A stretch of DNA of 64,000 bases from Diplocarpon mali (GCA_024741835.1 JAENRP010000134.1:1-64000); one strand, 5' to 3'. Counted from the first letter of the stretch, positions 1-11,202 are shown. A program made the numbers and translations. The notes: a model not told the origin generated them from the sequence alone.

Positions 1-180
<180 letters not shown>

Positions 181-692
181 CCACACCCTCAGCTTTCGCA
201 CGTGGTGGAGAGAGGTGATTCGGCCTTGCAAGGCAGCACGGCCACGAATCGGGATGCGCTCGGCACCGCCACATCGGGCACGTATACCAAAGTCTTGGTC
301 GCCAGGCTCTCTTCCCTGGGAATGGAGCTTGAACTCTGGTTTGCATCTTGTATCTCGATTCTCATCTCTCTACCATCGTCTCCTCGGGCCGGGTGAGGCT
401 CGTGTCGTGGACCGGAAAACAGACGAGAAGAAGTCGGGCTTCACCACCCGGCCAGAGCAGCCTCGCCGTCACGGAGCAGAGCGAGCGAGCGGCGGTCCGT
501 CCGGTATACAGCATCGTCGCGAGATACCGCAGTCTCCAGCCGTCGCGCAGAAGCTCGCCTGAGTTTCCCTGCCTCGGCCGACAATCCCGACCATCCCATC
601 AGCAGAAATCATTGTAATTGCGTCGCATCGCATCGCATCGCCCGCGGCGCCGTCTCGTCTCACCAGCCCATCACCGACTCGACCCCTCCCAG
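181..692. other. Intergenic, no gene recognised
   Basis: GC-rich sequence between the microsatellite and the small zinc-protein gene. Open frames here have no recognisable domain. It probably holds the promoter and 5' leader of the gene that starts at 693. Confidence 0.5.
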
Positions 693-1047
693 ATGTCTCC
701 CACCGCCAGCGAGGCCCCAGGCCGGCCGCCGACCGCCGCACCCAGCACCGTGTCGAGGGTGACGGCCAAGGCCAAAGAATATACCAAGTTCTGGGCCGCT
801 CATGTGAAGAAGGGCGAGGTGCCGTGGACCCAGTGGTACTGCTGCGGCCTTGTGAACGGCAAGGTGAGTCTGCGCCGGGTGGAATCCAGATCGCCCCCTC
901 CGCCACGTCCACGCTCTCCCCGTCGCCGGCGAGGGCGGCCATGGTTAACGGGGACAGGAATGCGAGCACGAGAATCACCGGATACACAAGGCTTGCAAGA
1001 AGTGCAGCCACCGGGTCTGCGACAACTGCGTGAAGGGCAGCATCTAG
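693..1047 (+). CDS. Small Cys/His-rich zinc-binding protein, two exons
   Basis: Predicted exons are 693-863 and 958-1047, giving 86 residues. The intron begins GTGAGT, ends ACAG and is phase 0; splicing joins a Cys-Cys segment (WTQWYCCGLVNGK) to a second exon rich in Cys and His. The second exon contains C-x-H, C-x2-C and C-x2-C pairs (residues about 59-81), the arrangement of a small zinc ribbon or RING-like fold. The N-terminus (1-35) is Ala/Pro/Ser/Thr-rich and probably disordered. Short fungal proteins of this look are common and uncharacterised, so I give no function. The read-through frame without splicing loses all the paired cysteines, which is the main argument for the intron. Confidence in the gene is good; its role is unknown. 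Confidence 0.68.
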
Positions 1048-2468
1048 AGCGCGCGTGCCCAAGGAGGAGGAGGAGGAGGTGAAGCTGAGGGAGATGCCCG
1101 GCTTCGAGATGGACTTCTCCAGCTCGAGATGGAACATCTCGAGAAGCCGGCTCGATGGCTGGCCTGGGTGGCTGGGCCCTGCGGAACAGCGAGGGCGTCC
1201 GGGTAACGAATCTCTGCGGGGTCCTCGTGCCCGCGATCGAGAGAAGGAGGCTGCGGTGCCATGTTTGCTGCCGCTGGGCTCCTGGTCGTTACTCTGAAGT
1301 TTTGACCAGCGGGGGGAGTTGGAGGCATGATCTCACGATTCCACGGTCAAATGCGATGTGTTTTGTCTTTCGGGGCGGGGGCCAACTCCTTGCTATCCAG
1401 TTCTTTTCGCACGTTCTCGTTCTCGCTGCTCTACTGCTTTCTCATGCAGACGTTGACGACGTCTGCTCCCGATTCAAAGCCATCCATCTCTACATGCCTT
1501 GGCCGCGGGAGTGCACAACCCCAAGCCCCTTCTACCTCTTCCACCGCCTGCTTCGCTCCCGGCCACGAGCCGTGTCGTGCCAGCCTCCTCTCTTCTCGAG
1601 GAATCCATACGCGGCGCTCGGTCCCCGCACGAAGCAGCACAGGAGAGCGTAGTCGACGGATCTCCCGTACGCTCGAGAAGAAAACCTGGGGGGGTGTTAT
1701 CGATGGTGGTCTTCTTGTCGTCCTGGATGCGTCTCGAGAGCGTCTTGCCCATGCCTCAGCGGCGTCAGACGGGGCTGGTGTGGCTCTGGAAGCTCTTGCT
1801 TCTGGCCTTCTAGAGGGCTTGGCTGTGGGTGGATGTATATAGAGACAAAGAGGCAGAGAGGCAGAGAGGTCATACGCACAAGCCCGGCACCAGTACGCCG
1901 ATGCGCTCTTATCCTCTGGGCCCTTGTCATCTCCAATACCAAGCAACCGTAGGGCAGAGCGGTTGCTTGAATCCTCTCGTGGACAGAGAGGGAGAGGGAG
2001 AGAGAGACAAGCCAGCAAGCAACGTTATTCTCTCGCTGTAACAGCCAGCGAACTTTACCTCAAGGGAGAGCACCCCCGCACAGCCTCCGCTGGCATCGGA
2101 GAGCATGCCATCTGATGAGGTCTAGGTCGGCAGGTAGAGCGTGAGGCCTCGGGCGAGGGCCGGGGGTTGTAGTGCGAGCTCAAGTGCCAGTGTCCATCTG
2201 GCTTCGTGATGAATCAGTTTTCTACGCAAGAGCTTCACCGATGCAGGAGATGCTTTTCATGAAACGTCATCGTGTACATGATCGAGAGGTTGTTTAGAGT
2301 GCCATATACCAAGGATGATTCATTGCCATCCGCTGAACCCATATATCCGTAGCCTCGACTGGAGCAGCTGTACGCACATGGTATCTGCAGAAAGCAGCGA
2401 CCAAGCCGCCAGTAGCATTGACGTGACCGCGATACTCCCGGAGTCCAGTAGAATCACTCCCCCGGTAT
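1048..2468. other. Intergenic, no gene recognised
   Basis: About 1.4 kb separates the small zinc protein from the 3' end of PDX1. Several overlapping frames are open on both strands, as expected for GC-rich DNA, but none has a recognisable motif or splice logic. Purine-rich runs (GAGGAGGAG near 1063, AGAGAGGG near 1985) are low-complexity. Confidence 0.45.
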
Positions 2469-3511
2469 CTACCACCCTCTACCCTGCATCTTATCCTTCG
2501 CATCCATCGTCCCGCAGTTCAAGCCCACCATCGCCTCTCCCAGATCCTCGCTGACTTCCGCCAGGACCTTGGGGTCCTTGTAGTGCGTGACAGCCTGCAC
2601 GATCGCCTTCGCCCTCTTCGCCGCATCCCCGGACTTGAAGATGCCGCTGCCCACGAAGACACCGTCACAGCCCAGCTGCATCATCAGCGCGGCGTCCGCC
2701 GGCGTCGCGATGCCCCCCGCGGCGAAGTTCACGACGGGGAGCCGTCCCAGCTTCGCCGTCTCCTGCAGTAGCTCAAACGGCGCCTGGATATCCTTGGCCA
2801 GGATTCGCAGCTCGGCATCCGACATGGCGCCCGCCCGCGCAATCTCCGCCGATACGGTGCGCATGTGTCGGACGGCCTCGATCACGTCCCCGGTGCCCGC
2901 CTCGCCCTTGGTCCGGATCATGGCGGCCCCCTCGGAGATGCGGCGGAGGGCTTCGCCCAGGTTGCGGCAGCCGCAGACGAAGGGCACGCTGTAGGGGTGT
3001 TTCTCGACGTGGTGCGCGTGGTCGGCCGGCGTGAGCACCTCGGACTCGTCGATGTAGTCGACGCCGATGGCTTCGAGGATCTGCGCGCGGTGTGGGGTCA
3101 GCCGTGTCTTCTCTGCTCTGCGTCTCGCACGCGGAGGGACACCAACCTGGCATTCTACAAAGTGCCCGATGCGGGCCTTGGCCATGACGGGGATGGTCAC
3201 CGTCGCCATGATCTCCTTGATCATCTTCGGATCGGACATGCGTGCCACTCCTCCCTGGGCTCTGATGTCTGCCGGCACCCGCTCTAACGCCATGACTGCC
3301 ACTGCGCCAGCCTCTTCTGCTATTCTTGCCTGGGACGGGTCAGAGTGGCTCGTCGTTGGTCAGCAGAGAGCGTTACCTGCTCAGCGTTGACGACGTCCAT
3401 AATGACTCCTCCCTTCAGCATGCGTGCCAGACCTGTCTTGACGGTGAAGCTGTTGCCGTCCTTCTTGGAGGCGTCGCCATTGGTGCTGGTAGTGGGGAGT
3501 TCAGTGGCCAT
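2469..3511 (-). CDS. PDX1: Pyridoxal 5'-phosphate synthase lyase subunit (PDX1/SNZ)
   Basis: Makes pyridoxal 5'-phosphate from ribose 5-phosphate, glyceraldehyde 3-phosphate and ammonia supplied by the glutaminase partner PDX2/SNO. Minus-strand exons are 3511-3377, 3329-3147 and 3080-2469; introns of 47 and 66 nt have GT-AG ends and are phase 0. The product is 309 residues, the usual family length. It is a TIM barrel with all key residues in place: Asp39 (VIMDVV), Lys96 (VMAKARIGH, which forms the ribose adduct) and Lys164 (RTKGEAGTG), the last followed by the phosphate-binding glycines. The 66-nt intron is a multiple of three and has no stop, so an unspliced reading adds 22 foreign residues between VECQ and ILEAIG. 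Met at 3511 is chosen because it starts the family's variable head just before the conserved [14 protein letters not shown] segment. PDX2 is not in the window. Confidence 0.96.
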
Positions 3512-4640
3512 TCTGGTGTGATCGTTAATCATTTGCGGACGAAGCGGAAGGTTGCGAGCATAGAGATCTATGCAATTGGCGCAACTGGATATGAGGTTTA
3601 GAAGATCTCGGCGGTAGGAAGAGAAAATGTACAAGAGAAAAAAAGTGCCGTCGAATGACTCTTCCTGTTCCCGGTACTAGCAGAATGCTCTAAGACTTAG
3701 TACGAAGAGAAAAGTTAATCCGACCGGAGGGGTAGTGATCCCGGCTCTCTGAACAACCACGCCCTGCTCGGCATTCGAGAAGAGTTACTTTGTGCGGTAT
3801 GCGTTATATAGTAACAATAATAACAGGAGTGTTAAAGGTCTTCCCAGGCGAGTCTTGAGATATAACTGGAAAGCCTCGCGCTCGTATTATCTTCAAACTC
3901 TGCCCTCTGCTCCGCTGCCCCTCGTTGCCCCTCGTTGCCCCTCCGTCAAACCCGCAGCAAATCCCGTCCAGCCGATGCACGTCAAGTACCTAAGCGAGTC
4001 AAGCGAGTCTGATGCCTTCCAAGACAACAAACCAATTTTCAACATATGGCACTGATCACGCCGGCCCTTCAACGCCCCTTGTTCTGCGCCGAGTTCGCGT
4101 CTCTCAACATGCTGCGCTCGAGCAACTCTACTCGTAACAGATGCCTCAGGCAACGGACCGCGTGATGGAATGCCGAGGGGGAAGATATTGCCGCTAGCCC
4201 GTAGAGAATGGTGTTCAGCATGGAATTTGGTGCGCAAGTAATCACAGCTCCTCTCAAGCACCCCCTGTGTTGTTGGAGCGCATCTTTATCAGACGTGCTT
4301 TGGACGGGAACCACTGAATTACTTAACAACAATAGCGCTGCGTGATGCTCGACTCAATTTGCCTTGTGAAAATGTTGGTACGTGATTCTCCAATACACAA
4401 AAACGGTGTTAAAACATCACATACTACCTCTGGATTTTACTACTCTTAAGATGTTTTCAACCTCCTCTTGCTCACTTGTATCTAGTATAGCGAGCATCCA
4501 TACAAAAATCGGTTCCATCTCCGAGTCTGAGCCGCAGCGTAGTTCCCAGTCATCTAAGCGGAGTAGGAAATAGATCTCACAACTCTTATAGAATGAGATA
4601 GAGCGATAGCAACAAGGCTGACCACCACGCCCATCATATC
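3512..4640. other. Intergenic between PDX1 and HIS7
   Basis: Contains the PDX1 promoter (adjacent to 3511) and the HIS7 3' flank (adjacent to 4641). A short tandem CCCCTCGTTG occurs near 3915-3940. Otherwise I see no gene or RNA here. Confidence 0.5.
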
Positions 4641-6359
4641 TCATATCTCGCTTTCATACTGCCTAACCATCAAACCCTTCGCGGCAAGCTCATCCTTGAC
4701 CTGCTTAACCGTATACTCGCCTCGGTGAAACATCCCCGCGCCTAGCGCAGCATCCGTCTTCGTCTTCGTAAACACCTCCTCAAAGTGGCCCGCGTTTCCC
4801 GCTCCGCTGGACGCAATAACCGGGATGCGGACCGCGCTCTTCACCTGGTCGATGAGCTCGAGGTCGAAACCGCTGTTGGTGCCATCCTTGTCGATGCAGT
4901 TGAGCAGGATCTCGCCGGCGCCCATGGCCTCGACGGCCGTGGTCAGCTCCACCACGTCCACGTCACGGGTTTCCCGCCCGCCTTTGATCGTGCAGGCGTA
5001 CCAGCAGAATGCCTCTCCTTGCGGGCCGGGGTTCGCGGTAGGTATTGTGGCGTGTTTCGTAGAGGAGGGCGAGGAGACGTAGACGCGTTTTGGGTCGACG
5101 CTGACTACAACTGCCTGGTTGCCGTATGCGCCTGAAATCTGCTCGATAGCTGTCCTGCCGGAGAGCTTTTTGCCAGCGACAAGGTATTCCTCGGCTGCTG
5201 TCACGGCATCGGAACCGATCGACACCTTGTCCGCTCCACTCTTGAAATACATGGTTGCGATCTCCAGTGCCGAGACTCTCGTGCCGTCCGTGTCAGTGGT
5301 GTCTCTGATTCCTCCACCGATCGTCAAGGGTACGAAGACAGTTTCGGAGGTTTTCCGTAGGATCTCCAGCATTGGTAGGTCGGCCAGCGGGCAGTCCCGG
5401 AAACTGGTAATGTTCAGAAATGTAACCTCGTCTGCTCCTTGCTCGTAGTACTTGCGCGCCATCTCAACTGGCTTGCCCAAGTTGCGAACATTCCCTCCTC
5501 CGGACTTCTCTCGCACGTCGTATTGGTCTCCTTTGGTGACCACCAGGTCGCCTTGGTCGTTAGTCCGCACATCCAGGCATGCAATGACCCGTCTCGTCAG
5601 CCCTTCTTGGACAGCTTCGATCCCAGCCAGGCCAGCCTCTTTTTCGCCATCGAGGAATGCCCTGAGGACCCTCAAACCCGCAACACCACTCTTCTCGGGG
5701 TGGAACTGAGTGGCCAAAACGTTCCCCTTGGCGACGGCTCCTACAAACTCCTCATCGCCATATCTCGCCGTCGCAACCGTCCATCCCTGGCCCTCTAGCT
5801 CTCCCTTCCTGTAAGGAACCTTGTACGAATGAACGTAGTAATACTTCGAACTCGGCCTCAAGCCATAAACTTGCTTGTTGGATGTGTTCGCACTATTCCA
5901 TCCGATGTGCGGGACCGACTTCGAGCTATCGTTGAACCGGTCGAGGTGCCCTTGGATCACACCCAATCCGGGAATGGCAGAACTTTCCGAGGATCCCTCG
6001 AACAGTACTTGTAGCCCGACGCATATGCTCATAAACGGCTTTCCCGAGCCCAGGTATTTTCGTATGGCGGGAAGGTAGCCTGCAGAGGAGAATTGAGTCA
6101 TGCAGTGACCGAAGTGGCCCACGCCGGGGAGGATGAGTTTCTATAGCCCAAGGTTAGAATTCATTGACAAATCTCGCACATCGCATCGGATCGGCATGAT
6201 ACTCGAACAGGTAATCTGCCTGGCAATTGCACTTACATCAGCCTTGTCGACATCTTCTGGCGATCGAACCCATTCCACAGTAAATCCAACTTTCTCAATG
6301 GCATTGACAAGACTGCGGACATTCCCTGCCACGTAGTCGAGCAGATAGACCTTGGGCAT
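4641..6359 (-). CDS. HIS7: Imidazole glycerol phosphate synthase HIS7 (glutamine amidotransferase:cyclase)
   Basis: Bifunctional enzyme of histidine biosynthesis. The N-terminal class I glutaminase releases ammonia, and the C-terminal barrel uses it to turn PRFAR into imidazole glycerol phosphate and AICAR. Exons are 6359-6237 and 6140-4641; the 96-nt intron starts GTAAGT and is phase 0. The product is 540 residues (fungal enzymes are about 550). The glutaminase triad is visible: Cys81 in SICVGLQ, His188 and Glu190 in QFHPEKSG. The cyclase has its two catalytic Asp contexts, VIACLDVR (Asp231) and [10 protein letters not shown] near residue 450. The gene is divergent from the gene at 6622 with about 260 bp between start codons. 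I saw no TGASTCA general-control site in that spacer. Confidence 0.97.
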
Positions 6360-6621
6360 AGTTCCGTTCTTGTGCGCCTGCGATAATTTATTCCGAAAAA
6401 GGCATGGGTCGCAGCATAGTCCATGAATATCTTTTTTTTTTTTCTTTTTCTCTTTTTGTTTGGTGACGACAAGCCTTAAGCCTTGTAGCCAAGGCTGAAA
6501 CCTACATAGCTTACCAGCATCATCTACATCACAACAGGATTTCTGCTTACAGTTCTTCAGCTTAGATGTTTCTGCTTCCGACCTCTCCGCAAGCCAAGTA
6601 AACCTTTCGTATCAGACCACG
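6360..6621. promoter_or_regulatory. Shared upstream region of HIS7 and the 6622 gene
   Basis: A 262-bp spacer lies between two divergent start codons. It contains a pyrimidine tract (T/C run at about 6430-6458), typical of fungal promoters, which lies on the HIS7 side. Regulatory role is inferred from position only. Confidence 0.5.
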
Positions 6622-7448
6622 ATGGGCTCCTCTGCATCCAAAGCTTCCAGAGCTGCGTCGAAGGTCCCAGGAACCGCAATTAACGCCGCGCGCAAATATC
6701 CCACGCGAACGCCCCCCAACACGAACACGCAACCCACAAGACCGAATTCCGAGGGCAGATTAGGGCCGACTCTGCAATCGAACACAACGGCGAGTGAACC
6801 GAGAGATCAAGGTACGTGTTGACATCCAGCACACGTGCTCGAGAGCCGGCAGCTCGGGATCTGGTGAAGAAAGAGCACGGAGGCCAAGAATAAAAAAACA
6901 CAGAGAAGTAACAACTCCAAACAGCTACACAACTCGACGCCTCCGACCTAGATCCCGCCCTCGACGAACGCCTGAAATCCCTGGGCCCCGTGCAGCCGAA
7001 CCCCACGCGGTCCAACTCCTCGACCTTCCATTCCCACCGACCAGGCGCCGGCCTCTCCTCCAACACGGCCAGACCCTCCTCTTCCGACCCGTCTCTCACG
7101 TCCTCGCACTTCCAGCCCTCGGCCTCGACCCCGCAGCAATCCATCTTCCCAGCCTCCTCTCCCTCTTCCTTTTCGTCGCCCTCGAACCCGACGCAGCGAT
7201 CGAACCCGGCCGTGTCCCTGCTCACAGCCAGGTACAGGCTCGCGGCGGAAGCCGAGCGCGAGTTCTCACGCACGGGGAAGAGCAGCGCAGAGGGGAGACA
7301 GTTCCTGGATGTTTGCACGATAAGACAGATCTTGTTGCTGAGGGATGAGAAGGGCGTTGAGGCGGGGCAGATCGAGAGGAGCTTGGGTCTGAGAGAGGGG
7401 GTTGTCGCGAGCTTGGGGGCGAGAGGGCTTGTAGGGGTTGGGAGCTGA
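6622..7448 (+). CDS. Uncharacterised fungal protein with N-myristoylation motif and C-terminal helix-turn-helix-like segment
   Basis: Exons are 6622-6811 and 6925-7448; the 113-nt intron (GTACGT...ACAG, phase 1) joins ...RDQ to ATQLDASDLDPALDER. The product is 237 residues. It begins MGSSASK, a good match to the N-myristoyltransferase consensus (Gly2, Ser6, Lys7), followed by a basic Ser/Ala-rich stretch, so membrane or mitochondrial attachment is plausible. Residues about 70-150 are Ser/Pro-rich and probably disordered. The C-terminal 65 residues (FLDVCTIRQILLLRDEKGVEAGQIERSLGL) look like two or three short helices with helix-turn-helix spacing and are the most conserved-looking part. I recognise the architecture as common in filamentous fungi but cannot name a function. 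Confidence 0.75.
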
Positions 7449-8568
7449 TGGGGATGGGATACGTCGCTGGATGTTTTGATGGCGAGAGGTGCTTCGGCTT
7501 TTGGGAGGCATGGCTATGGATGTCGGCCGCAGCATCGAGGCGGGATACCGTGTGGGCAGCTTACCTTGGAGACTCTTCCCACCTCCACATCTAGTTGTTC
7601 CGAGCTTGACACATGCACAGGAGACATACAATGTACAAGCACGAATCTACCTCTCGCATCGCCGTTTGCGTCCCCTCATGAGATCCTTCTCTAGACCTTG
7701 AGACTAGATCCCCAGACAAATCCCCCCCCCCCCAGTCCTGAGCCTGCTCCGTCTTGGGACCGACGCCGCCGCGTGATACATACGTAGGGCCAGGATTCGC
7801 GCACCAGTCCGATCCAGCCCAGGGAACGGGGTTCGGCTGTCTTTCCATCCCACACTCGATAAACCCCCTCTGGACGAGGGCGTGTTCGAGACCTGCGTTA
7901 CCAGGCTGACACTGCGTTGGGAATATTGCGAGCCCTCGTGAATTCGTCGAAAGATTTTCTGTTGCCGTCTCGCTACAGCTGGGTTCATCGTTGTTGCGTT
8001 CGTGAGCGGGGGGGGTAAGCCCGTGTTGGCTCGAGGGGTGCGCGGTGCGCCGTATGGGCAAGCCGTGAAGGTGTCAGGGTGGGGAAGAGAGGGGGGGGCT
8101 CTGCTCAGTCTGATGCTTCGTGCGCCGAGAACGACGGTATGAAACTGTAGGGGTTCGGCAGAAGTGGCGCCGTTATTTCACTCATCTCGTCATAATACAT
8201 CATAGATTCATCTTATCCGCCACAATCAAATACTCTGCACGGCATCATCTTCGTATATTGTTTACATCTGGTGTACAAGGCAAGGGGAGAAACCCTAGGA
8301 TTCTGTGCTCATTCATGACCAGTCATGTTGAAACGCCGTACGCCACTGGTCCAAGGACTTGGGCTTACGATCCATTGCCCTTCCATGCGACACATACGCC
8401 CCGAACTGTCCCGCTAGCGCAGCCGCGTCCGGCTTTGGCGCAGAAGTTCTCCCCCTCTCTATTACCTGAATCGCCCACAGCAACGTCATGAGGACAGCCA
8501 CACTCGGTGTGTTCCCGGACCCAAGACGGCTCGCATCCGCGGCGGAGAGACAGTCCTGGAGCTGCTGG
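7449..8568. other. Intergenic, homopolymer runs
   Basis: Separates the 6622 gene from hacA (convergent 3' ends). It contains runs of C (about 7724-7735) and G (about 8091-8097). The part from 8313 to 8568 is the tail of the alternative, unspliced hacA reading frame. No separate gene is recognised. Confidence 0.5.
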
Positions 8569-9790
8569 TCAGACGCTGACCGCAACATTGCCACCGTCGC
8601 ATCCTGTAGTGGACGCGCCAAGTGGGGGTTGCAGGCTAGCAGTCTTCTCAGCAAGCGAATCCGAAGACTGAATCTCGGGCGCGGGCTGGTCGTCGTTGTT
8701 GAGGAACTCATCGAATTGGTAGTCGTCAAAGGCGAGTGCTGTGTTGTTATCCAGATTATCAAGGAAGTTATTGAACTGGTCGGTGATAGGTAGCACCCGG
8801 TTGTCAAAGAACTCAGTATCTGACTGAGTGGCTGTAGGATAGTCCAGATAGCCTTCGTACCCATGTTGATCATGAGAGTGATCGCCAAGATCTGAGAGAT
8901 CGAAACTGTGGTCGAATTCCAGGGGCTCGACTCCTCCGACTGACACGGCAGGTCGCACAACACCGCGGCAGGATGTTGTGTCAAGTTGGAGGAGTCGGCG
9001 CCGGGAGTCGAGTCCACAGGCGCCACCTCGGGGGACAGAGAGGCGGGATTCACGGTCTGTACTATTGGAGATTCGGCATTGCTTGGTGTGCCGGTGAGGC
9101 ATCGGTCGGCGTCGCTCGGGCCGAACAGGGTTTGTGAGAATGTGATGGATGGCCGGGGTGTCTTCCTTATCTGGTCCGAGGCTCCAGGGGATGACGCGAC
9201 TGACGATGGCTGGAAGGCCTTCATGCCGCCGCCCAGTTCTTCCAGTTGACGTTGCAGGACGGCGTTCTTTGCCTCCGCCTCCTGAAGTCGTCTTAGCAAG
9301 TCTTGGTTGGTCTGTTCGACGATGAGCTTCTGTGCTTCGAGAGCCTCGACCTCTTGGCGCTTGCGCTCCCGCGAAGATTGCGCCGCCCGGCGGTTACGCA
9401 GGACTCGCTCAACCCGTCGCTGCTCCTTCTCGTCCTCAGTCTTGGCACGTTTCCTAGCGAGAGGGTTAGCCGGTTGTCTCCTCGTGTGCGCTTGATTGCA
9501 GGTCTGTACCTGGGCGGCAGATTGGTCTTGGGTTCTGGCAGCTGTTGGCCCCACGACTTCCGCTTCTTGACCTGCTTCTTTTCGGGCGCAGGCGTTCCAG
9601 CCATGCTGCCGTTCAACGAGCCTCCAAACATGCTGTCGTCCTCGTACGATTGCGGGGTCATGACCTCGGTGGGGTCCATCGTGTCGCTCTGATGATGAGT
9701 GAAGAGGGATGGATAGGGGGTGCCGGGCGTCGAGACGAGGCTGTCGGCAGGCGAGTGCTCGAACTTGATATGGGGCTCTCCCGAAGACAT
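8569..9790 (-). CDS. hacA: bZIP transcription factor of the unfolded protein response (HacA/Hac1)
   Basis: Activates ER chaperone and secretory genes after the ER kinase/RNase Ire1 removes a short non-spliceosomal intron. Exons of the induced form are 9790-9510, 9453-8966 and 8945-8569, encoding 381 residues. The first, 56-nt intron is conventional (GTACAG...CTAG) and falls inside the invariant NLPPR|KRAKTEDEKEQ. The second is the 20-nt Ire1 intron (own entry). The basic region (about 100-130, VLRNRRAAQSSRERKR) and a leucine-zipper coiled coil to about 165 are clear. The induced C-terminus ends GCDGGNVAVSV, close to the conserved fungal HacA tail. Without Ire1 cleavage the frame runs on to 8313, giving about 473 residues with a different tail. 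Met at 9790 is the only ATG in this frame upstream of the bZIP. Confidence 0.95.
8946..8965 (-). other. hacA: Ire1-type 20-nt unconventional intron of hacA
   Basis: On the minus strand the heptamer CCTGCCG occurs twice exactly 20 nt apart (8972-8966 and 8952-8946). Cutting after each copy removes 20 nt and shifts the frame by two, from a tail reading HPAAVLCDLPCQ to one reading HPAVSVGGVEPLEF. The second continues to the conserved HacA C-terminus. The ends are not GT-AG. Known Ire1 sites follow C-x-G before the cut, which both copies satisfy. Boundaries are my inference from frame and motif; cDNA would settle them. Confidence 0.85.
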
Positions 9791-9926
9791 GTTCTGGAGG
9801 GTGAGTCTGCGCGTGATGTGAGTAGATGGGGTATTAGATGGCTGCAATTAGTCGGCGTGGGCGACGTTGCCGTGATTGATGGGGACAAATGAATGGTGTT
9901 TGCGTATGGTAGTCGAGGCGAAGATG

Positions 9927-10007
9927 TGAGTCAGATGTGCGAGGTGACCTCGTCCATAGTGGATGAGCGAAAACGACAGCGTGGCTTCTTGGATGCCGGA
10001 TGAGTCA
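9927..10007. promoter_or_regulatory. Candidate UPRE core and two AP-1/Gcn4-type sites upstream of hacA
   Basis: CAGCGTG, the core of the yeast unfolded-protein response element, occurs at 9977-9983, about 190 bp before the hacA start. TGAGTCA, a palindromic bZIP site, occurs at 9927-9933 and 10001-10007. This fits hacA autoregulation, known in other fungi, but short motifs occur by chance and the region may be transcribed leader. Confidence 0.35.
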
Positions 10008-10965
10008 GATTACAGGCCGCAGCCGTGATAGCAGCAGTCAGGTGATGTGCGGGAGCCGCCGCGCCGGTCCGAGTGACAACAACCGGACGAGGTGGGGGAG
10101 GATTAGGGTAATAATAGGGAAATGTGCAGTGGTTGGCTGTGTAGACGGGAAAAGGAAATGGATGGCAGCGTTTGGAGGTGCGAGGACAGCTGGCTTTATG
10201 GAAAGAACACGGTGTTGCAAAGGCGAGCGGGAGCTGGCGGGCTCTGGCACGCACCTTCCCCCGTTGGGCTGCGGTCAAGCATCCGTGCCTCCCAGAATAG
10301 CCAGAGTCGAGGCTTGGCAGCTCGGGTCCGTGGTTTGATCGGCCGTTTAGCCCGCTTAGCCCCCTTCAGCGTCGGTTACGAATTACCCCAGCCCCATGTT
10401 CTCCGTAAAACGTAAAACCAAGGGGGCGCTCCTGCCTCGGTCGACCTTGGCCACCTCTTGTTCTTCATTATTCCGAGCCCCCTTTTTTTTTTCCATGATA
10501 TTTATTGCGTGTTTATTCTCGCGACCCATAATTCCGGAGCCCCCCCTGCCACTTTTCGCGGGCAGCCGAGTCTCTTGATTGGGCAGACTGCCTCCCGACC
10601 CGCCTTTCTTGCGGACCCCCCAGCCCCTTGGGCCCAATCAGATTCCCGGATCCGCAGACGAACAGCCGTGGGGCCCGTGGAGCCTTCGAAATCCCACGGA
10701 AGCTGTGGTGCGCGTTTCACAGGCGATCGTGCGGCAGTCATTGCAGCGATTGCTTCGCATTCTGCCAGCTCGCTCCGGCCTGGCCTGGCCTGGCCTCCCC
10801 CCTCGTGCGGGCTTTTGCGCGCTCACCGCCTCGGTTCTGCCCGTCGCACCGCTCTGCACCATTCCGGAAGGTGTCGGGGCAGAATCGAGGCGGTGGGCCG
10901 TTTACTTTTCCCCTGCAGCCCAGTCGATCCTGTGGGGGTATCACGCGAAGCTTCATCCCTCTCCA

Positions 10966-11001
10966 GCCAGTTCAGCCAGTTCAGCCAGTTCAGCCAGTCC
11001 T
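10966..11001. repeat. Short tandem repeat, unit AGTTCAGCC
   Basis: Four imperfect tandem copies of a 9-bp unit (CCAGTTCAGCCAGTTCAGCC and continuing). No gene is linked to it. Confidence 0.85.
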
Positions 11002-11148
11002 CTGCCCGACTCTCCCATGCCGCAACTCGTTACCCTACTGCCCGGTCCTCTGCGGTCGCTCGCACCGGACCACCCCCCGCTTGGTCCCTATTCTCCGAAT
11101 CCACGCCGGAGAATAGCTTCTCCGAGGACACGTGCCTTTCCCATATCT

Positions 11149-11202
11149 NNNNNNNNNNNNNNNNNNNNNNNNNNNNNNNNNNNNNNNNNNNNNNNNNNNN
11201 NN
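11149..11202. other. Assembly gap (54 N)
   Basis: Run of 54 undetermined bases within GC-rich sequence. Frames crossing it cannot be interpreted. Confidence 0.99.

Noticed and set aside
4785..5798. Plus-strand open frames over HIS7
   Set aside because: Antisense shadows of HIS7; no independent motif.
7591..8061. 156-codon minus-strand frame upstream of the hacA 3' end
   Set aside because: No ATG in good context, Cys/Pro/Arg-rich without domain, crosses homopolymer C runs.
8313..8568. Extended C-terminus of hacA as the main product
   Set aside because: It is the tail of the unspliced frame; the conserved HacA C-terminus lies in the frame reached after removing the 20-nt intron.
8926..8945. 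Alternative 20-nt hacA intron starting after GTGTCAG and ending at CCCCTG
   Set aside because: It also restores the frame, but removes the SVGGVEP segment that matches the position of the HPAVS(V/I) motif in other HacA proteins, and lacks the matching heptamers.
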